This document shows positions 42,956-46,562 of a stretch of DNA of 46,562 nucleotides, piece after piece. The notes beneath the pieces are model-generated. The model saw only the letters and a program-made list of their open reading frames with translations. It was not told the DNA's origin and did no database searches. The DNA is from JBCCQH01 sp039024435 (GTDB lineage: Bacteria > Bacteroidota > Bacteroidia > J057 > JADKCL01), in contig JBCCQH010000056.1 of assembly GCA_039024435.1 (NCBI GenBank), positions 1 through 46,562 on the forward strand, read 5' to 3'. The first letter of the stretch is position 1. Every line of letters begins with the position of its first letter. Both the position numbers and the translations under genes were made by a program.

Positions 42956-43768
42956 ATGACAATGATCAGCATCGTAGGGGCCGGATGGCTCGGTTTACCC
43001 TTGGGGGCCGCCCTGGTCAGCAGTGGCTACCGGGTCGTCGGAACCACTACTTCGGAAAACAAGCTCGCGCTCATTCAGGAAAATGGCATGGAAGCGCATC
43101 TGCTCGACGTTCAGACCGCGACGATTGCTGAATTGGAGCTGATCATGCAGGGTGAGATTCTGATCGTCACCATTCCTCCGCGGGGAGGAGGGGACAACTA
43201 CCGGTCCATGCTGGATAGCTTGCGCGATTCCGCCATCGCCAATCCGGTGAAAAAGATTATTTACACCAGTGCGACTTCGGTTTATCCCGCAAACAATCAA
43301 GAGGTTAACGAAAAAGATGCCATTTTAATCCGGTCCCCGCATTCGGGGGTGCAACTGCTGGAAATGGAAGACATCTTCCGCAAAGCTGATGAACTCCACA
43401 CGACGATAATCCGTTTTGGGGGGCTGTTTGGGCCGGGTCGCCACCCGGGCAAGTGGCTGGCGGGCCGTACGGACGTAGCTGGTGCCGACAGCCCGGTCAA
43501 TATGATTCACCTGGACGATTGTATCGGGGTCATCTCGGCGGTAATTCGGAAGAACGCCTGGGGCCGCACCTACAACGCTACTTCGCCCCAGCATCCGAGC
43601 CGCGAATTGTTTTACCAGTCTGCTTGTACAGCTTTGGGATTGGAGCCTCCACGCTGGAATCAGCAGTCAAAGCCCTGGAAAAAAGTTTCTTCGCAAAAAA
43701 TTATTGATGAGTTGGGATATTTATTTACTTATCCCGACCCGCGCCAGGCGTTTCCGCCCATCCTCTGA
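42956..43768 (+). CDS. NAD(P)-binding epimerase/reductase, YeeZ-like extended SDR
   Basis: A 270-residue protein. The Rossmann start MISIVGAGWLGLPLGAALVS carries GxGxxG, and the next strand gives VVGTTTSE. Segments ILIVTIPPRGGGDNY, IIYTSATSVYP, TTIIRFGGLFGPGRHPGKWL and VNMIHLDDCIGVISAVI fit the YeeZ-like extended SDR group. The Tyr-Lys pair of classical SDRs is not visible, so it may be a degenerate or atypical dehydrogenase. I use the ATG at 42956; GGAG lies directly before it. A second ATG comes two codons later. Substrate unknown. Confidence 0.78.
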   Translation: MTMISIVGAGWLGLPLGAALVSSGYRVVGTTTSENKLALIQENGMEAHLLDVQTATIAELELIMQGEILIVTIPPRGGGDNYRSMLDSLRDSAIANPVKKIIYTSATSVYPANNQEVNEKDAILIRSPHSGVQLLEMEDIFRKADELHTTIIRFGGLFGPGRHPGKWLAGRTDVAGADSPVNMIHLDDCIGVISAVIRKNAWGRTYNATSPQHPSRELFYQSACTALGLEPPRWNQQSKPWKKVSSQKIIDELGYLFTYPDPRQAFPPIL

Positions 43769-44049
43769 TAACTTATTGATCTTCAGCTTATTTTGTATAG
43801 TAAACCTGGTCAACCTTGTTTGGTCTGGAGGCCAGTATACGGCGAATTCCGATGATTGGATCGCCAATTATTTGAAATAAATATTTACTTGTATTTACTT
43901 TTTAAAAACATTTCCCTATGTTTGCCGTATCGATATACAAAACTCGCTAAAAGTAAAATGATGTTACTCGCTAAAACCAAATTCATTGTCCTTGATCCGC
44001 CGCTCCGGTAAGGATCTCAATTCAACCAACTGGAAAGCACGAAATCAAG
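43769..44049. promoter_or_regulatory. AT-rich spacer with a candidate -7 box
   Basis: A 281-bp AT-rich region with two TATTTACTT repeats at 43882-43900. TATGTTTG at 43917-43924 matches TAnnTTTG exactly. The expected TTG 19 nt upstream is absent (TTT at 20 nt). Transcription from here would give a leader of about 115 nt to the DUF697 gene. No gene is visible. Confidence 0.45.
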
Positions 44050-44616
44050 ATGACTATGGAAACTTCTACTTCAACCTCCCTTACTGCTCGCTCCATTAAC
44101 AAATACTCCCTGATCGCGGCCGGGGCCGGTCTCATCCCGATTCCCGTCATTGATCTCGCCGCCGTCTCCGGCGTTCAATTTGACATGATCCGCCAACTGT
44201 GCATCCAGTACGGCGTCGGGTTTGATCCACGCCGTGGAAAAGCTTGGATCACGTCGCTCACCGGGACCGCATTTGCCCACGTGGGGGCAGTCCTTGTGAA
44301 ACTGATCCCCGGAATCGGTTCGCTAGTCGGTGGTATGAGTCTCTCGGTTTCGGCCGGTGCATCCACCTATGCTCTCGGCCGCATTGTGGCCCAGCACCTC
44401 AGCAACGGCGGTGATATGGAAAACCTCTCCATCGAACAACACCGCGACGCTTTCAAATCCTATGAAGAAGAAGGCATCAACGTGATCATTGAAATGCGCG
44501 AAGAACAAACCCGCGCCAACGAAAAGATCGAAGAACTGGAAAAAATGCATGCCCGGGGTCTAATTACGGACTCAGAGTTCAATTCGGTCAAGGCACGGGT
44601 GCTCGCGGCGGTTTGA
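44050..44616 (+). CDS. DUF697-family membrane protein with SHOCT-like tail
   Basis: A 188-residue protein. The region AAGAGLIPIPVIDLAAVSGV with QFDMIRQLC and later HVGAVLVKLIPGIGSLVGGM and SLSVSAGASTYALGR is the glycine-rich hydrophobic pattern of DUF697 (YcjF-like) proteins, with two hydrophobic segments. The C-terminal end (about 155-188), IEELEKMHARGLITDSEFNS, is a SHOCT-like domain. DUF697 is often fused to or paired with GTPases, none of which is found here. A strong terminator follows at 44729. The function is unknown. Confidence 0.78.
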   Translation: MTMETSTSTSLTARSINKYSLIAAGAGLIPIPVIDLAAVSGVQFDMIRQLCIQYGVGFDPRRGKAWITSLTGTAFAHVGAVLVKLIPGIGSLVGGMSLSVSAGASTYALGRIVAQHLSNGGDMENLSIEQHRDAFKSYEEEGINVIIEMREEQTRANEKIEELEKMHARGLITDSEFNSVKARVLAAV

Positions 44617-44728
44617 AGAGATCGCCCGCGACAGTGCTCTGATCGCATGCGGCAGCCCCAAGCGGGGAATCCCACGGAGGGATAAATTGACTTAAATTTC
44701 GGATACATTGAACTATGGCTAAACCATC

Positions 44729-44756
44729 GGCGGGAGCAATCCCGCCTTTGTTTTTT
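44729..44756 (+). terminator. Rho-independent terminator
   Basis: GGCGGGA-GCAA-TCCCGCC followed by TTTGTTTTTT. The stem is a perfect 7 bp with a GNRA-type loop and a T-run, so it terminates rightward transcription from the DUF697 gene. The intervening 112 bp hold no gene I can support. Confidence 0.85.
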
Positions 44757-44831
44757 CCGCCGGGCACGGATTCAGCGCGAAGAAATCAAGCTTGTTTTCC
44801 CCGCAGCCTGCCGACCGAAAAAGTCAGCTGC

Positions 44832-45227
44832 TCAATCTCCGACATTTTCCCGGTACCAATTCGTCGAAAAATCTTGCACCCGCTGCGTCCGGCGGAAATC
44901 CTCCTCTTTCAAAATCAGATAGTACTCTTCGATCAGCGACCCGACCCGGGTTTCGCGGTGGTTTTCCATGATCCATTCGTACGCTTGCTTCCATTCGGTA
45001 TTCAAACGGGTGTCTTCCGCTGAGCTGGCCCAGTCAAATGCCGGAGTGTTGTCCAGACCGGTCAGCAGCACCGAGGTCTCCCAACCGTAGTTGATCGCTT
45101 CACCCCTAAGCGACTTGAAATCGGGGTAGGCCTCCCCAAAATGGTCCCAGAAAACCAGGCGCTTCGCCAATTGCCGGGGCGAGATCGTAAGGCCCCCATC
45201 CACCGAAAAGCCTTCTCGCAGTTCCCG
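44832..45227 (-). pseudogene. C-terminal remainder of the SH3 lipoprotein, beyond an in-frame TAG
   Basis: The reading frame of the SH3 lipoprotein continues without any shift after its TAG stop (45228-45230), for 131 residues: RELREGFSVDGG, then TISPRQLAKRLVFWDHFGEA and so on to ENVGD before TGA/TAA. No ATG lies in this part and the first alternative start is GTG at 45201-45203. The natural explanation is a single gene interrupted by one nonsense change (CAG, CGG or GAG type codons are possible sources). Sequence error, readthrough or a GTG-started second protein are alternatives. The part is mainly helical and polar and has no recognised domain. Confidence 0.6.
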
Positions 45228-46040
45228 CTAGTGCTGTTTGAGGTATTCCTGCATTGGCCTACTGCCAAAGGCATAAAAGTGATCGTACATGTAGTCCGCA
45301 GCCTCCATCAGCGTCACCATGCCTTCGGGAAACTCCATGCCAATGCCGCAGATTTTCCATTCGTCTGCTTTCCGTTGTGCCACCTTGGAAGAAAACCGCT
45401 GCGATTCCCAATTGTAGGTTTCGAACTCGGCTTCCATGTCCGCACGGTAAACCAGCTTGGCCGCTTCGCGGATGGCGTCGTGGTAGTATCCCCAAAATGC
45501 CCGAATCGCCGCATCGCGGACCGCCCCTGCCGCTCCCTTAAAATCCTGCTTCAGTTTTTCCGCCGCTGGATTCAAACTGGCACAGTTGTCCGGCGGTAGG
45601 CCATCTAGGTAAGCCCGGTAGGCCTCAACCTTTGCCGAACTGTCCCCCAAAGGAGCAGGCGCATCCCCCAAGGCACCGCCAAACACCCAAGCGCGCTTCC
45701 CCAGCGGTGTTTCCACTTCGACCCAGGGAGCGGTCACTTTCCGTCCGCGCAGTTCGGCCGTGTAGTTCTCTTCTGATTGCGGGCCGGTCAGCGTGACCCG
45801 GTCTCCCCCCTGCAACTCGCCGATCACCTCGGCTTCCGCCCCGGAACCTTTCCGCAGCCGAAGATCATTGACCATGACGAAGCGAACCGGATCGCCCTCG
45901 ACTTGGGCTTCGCCGGCCCGGCGCTCAGTTGGTGCAGCTTCCGCACTTCCCGTTGGGGTTTCGGTTTTCGTGGAGTCAGCGCAAGCTACCCCGATCAAAA
46001 CCAGGCTCAACAGCAGCACCGCCATGTAGGATTTTCGCAT
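45228..46040 (-). CDS. Lipoprotein with bacterial SH3 domain
   Basis: A protein of 270 residues up to the TAG. The ATG at 46040 starts a lipoprotein signal, MRKSYMAVLLLSLVLIGVAC (Cys20). A linker rich in Thr/Glu follows, then an SH3b-type domain at about 50-130: RFVMVNDLRLRKGSGAEAEV and VTAPWVEVETPLGKRAWVFG. The remainder is helical. It would sit at the cell envelope, where SH3b domains bind wall polymers or peptides. The frame stays open after the stop for a further 131 residues (see the next entry on the left), so this is probably the larger part of a longer gene. No partner genes are obvious. Confidence 0.72.
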   Translation of the reverse strand: MRKSYMAVLLLSLVLIGVACADSTKTETPTGSAEAAPTERRAGEAQVEGDPVRFVMVNDLRLRKGSGAEAEVIGELQGGDRVTLTGPQSEENYTAELRGRKVTAPWVEVETPLGKRAWVFGGALGDAPAPLGDSSAKVEAYRAYLDGLPPDNCASLNPAAEKLKQDFKGAAGAVRDAAIRAFWGYYHDAIREAAKLVYRADMEAEFETYNWESQRFSSKVAQRKADEWKICGIGMEFPEGMVTLMEAADYMYDHFYAFGSRPMQEYLKQH

Positions 46041-46331
46041 AGCGTTTGATTTTCCTGCAAAATAAGAAAGCGGGAGAATTTCCAAAGGACGCATGAAAAT
46101 TCCCAATGGCTCGATTTCCAATTTCCAATTGGCGCGTTTTGAACGCGCAGTCTATCAAAAGGACTCAAAATCCAATTCTTTGCGGAGCCGCATTTAAATT
46201 TATCAATTTGAACACCGCGCAGCGGAGGTCGATCTTCAATTTCCAATGGACGCCGGAGAATTCCCAATTGCTTTCGGCTGAGTTTTGTCTCGCTACAAAT
46301 CAGAAAACCTCGCCTGGATTGCAAAAAATGA
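46041..46331. repeat. Spacer with AATTTCCAAT words and a GC hairpin
   Basis: Words TTTCCAATTTCCAATT, AATTTCCAATGG and AATTCCCAATTG occur at 46076-46275, as in four other spacers. A perfect hairpin GCGCGTT-TTG-AACGCGC lies at 46132-46148. A GGCTGAG sequence at 46276 may be a diverged IS end. No gene is visible; the promoter of the SH3 lipoprotein must lie here. Confidence 0.5.
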
Positions 46332-46562
46332 CTATCCGCTTCTTTGCCACACGTGGTATTTGTTCCAATGTCGGAGCGAATTGCCCAGAATGGTCGCAAA
46401 TCGGGATTCCCCTTCGTAGCGTCGGTTCAGCTTGTAGCAGAATTCATCCAGGTAGTTCTGTAGGTACTTTTCGCTCACACCGTGGAATATCCCCGAGAGG
46501 TTGCGCATCACGTTGGTGACCGAAATGTGTACCCAGGGCAGCAATTTGACCGCCTTTTTGCC
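46332..46562 (-). CDS. IS1595-family transposase, C-terminal fragment (second copy, inverted)
   Basis: The frame enters from the right edge and ends with TAG at 46332-46334. The protein differs from the left-edge copy only at a few positions (for example Lys to Met in TNVMRN and Thr to Ser in YEGESR); the DNA is roughly 96% identical by eye over the last 210 bp. After the stop, homology to the left copy ends within about 10 nt, and TTTAAACAGCC is absent. This copy therefore has a truncated or different end. Confidence 0.85.
   Translation of the reverse strand, partial: GKKAVKLLPWVHISVTNVMRNLSGIFHGVSEKYLQNYLDEFCYKLNRRYEGESRFATILGNSLRHWNKYHVWQRSG

Overview
The window looks like part of a moderately GC-rich Bacteroidota chromosome, most likely from the Saprospirales/Lewinella side. 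The evidence is a SusC/SusD pair, a type-IX-secretion-style C-terminal tail, several sequences fitting the Bacteroidota -7 box TAnnTTTG, few clear Shine-Dalgarno sites, and the family content (RNase Y, ZapA with a coiled-coil partner, DUF4178/DUF350). The exact genus is inference. Both ends lie inside IS1595-type transposase genes facing opposite ways, so the piece may simply be a contig cut at a repeated insertion sequence. I saw no rRNA, tRNA or CRISPR array.

Layout. 1-2.2 kb: IS end, then a coupled epoxide-hydrolase-like enzyme and short-chain dehydrogenase. 2.2-2.9 kb: gene-free, with a solo IS end and GC-rich hairpins. 2.9-6.0 kb: sigma factor and overlapping single-span membrane protein (probable anti-sigma factor), divergent from a helical protein of unknown function. 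6.0-9.6 kb: a secreted protein with a sorting tail, small lipoproteins and a MidA-like methyltransferase. 9.8-15.2 kb: guaB, a lipoprotein/D-Ala-D-Ala dipeptidase pair and a very long PrsW-type membrane protease. 15.4-22.2 kb: a SusC/SusD locus with two accessory secreted proteins, divergent from a NUDIX-wHTH regulator; the gap holds two AGTGT-N7-ACACT sites. 22.3-27.7 kb: a six-gene leftward operon of two zinc-ribbon DUF4178 proteins, a 49-residue membrane peptide, a DUF350 protein, a membrane-anchored spermidine-synthase-like protein and a Tat-type FAD oxidoreductase. 27.9-30.7 kb: a 64-bp IS-derived miniature element and, 4 bp after it, an 898-residue protein with a long internal duplication and a possible cysteine-protease end. 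30.8-35.7 kb: housekeeping genes rny, zapA, a coiled-coil partner and pheT. 35.8-42.3 kb: an AlbA_2-type protein and an RND efflux operon with strong inverted repeats upstream. 42.3-46 kb: an XRE/SHOCT regulator, a YeeZ-like reductase, a DUF697/SHOCT protein and an SH3 lipoprotein interrupted by an in-frame TAG.

The best candidates for something undescribed are the 898-residue duplicated protein behind the miniature element and the DUF4178/DUF350/SpeE-like/FAD operon. Next are the operator pair of the NUDIX regulator, and the in-frame stop in the SH3 lipoprotein. Many neighbours are tightly coupled: 4-nt ATGA overlaps occur at 1370, 3795, 11996 and 40966, and a TGATG junction at 37770.
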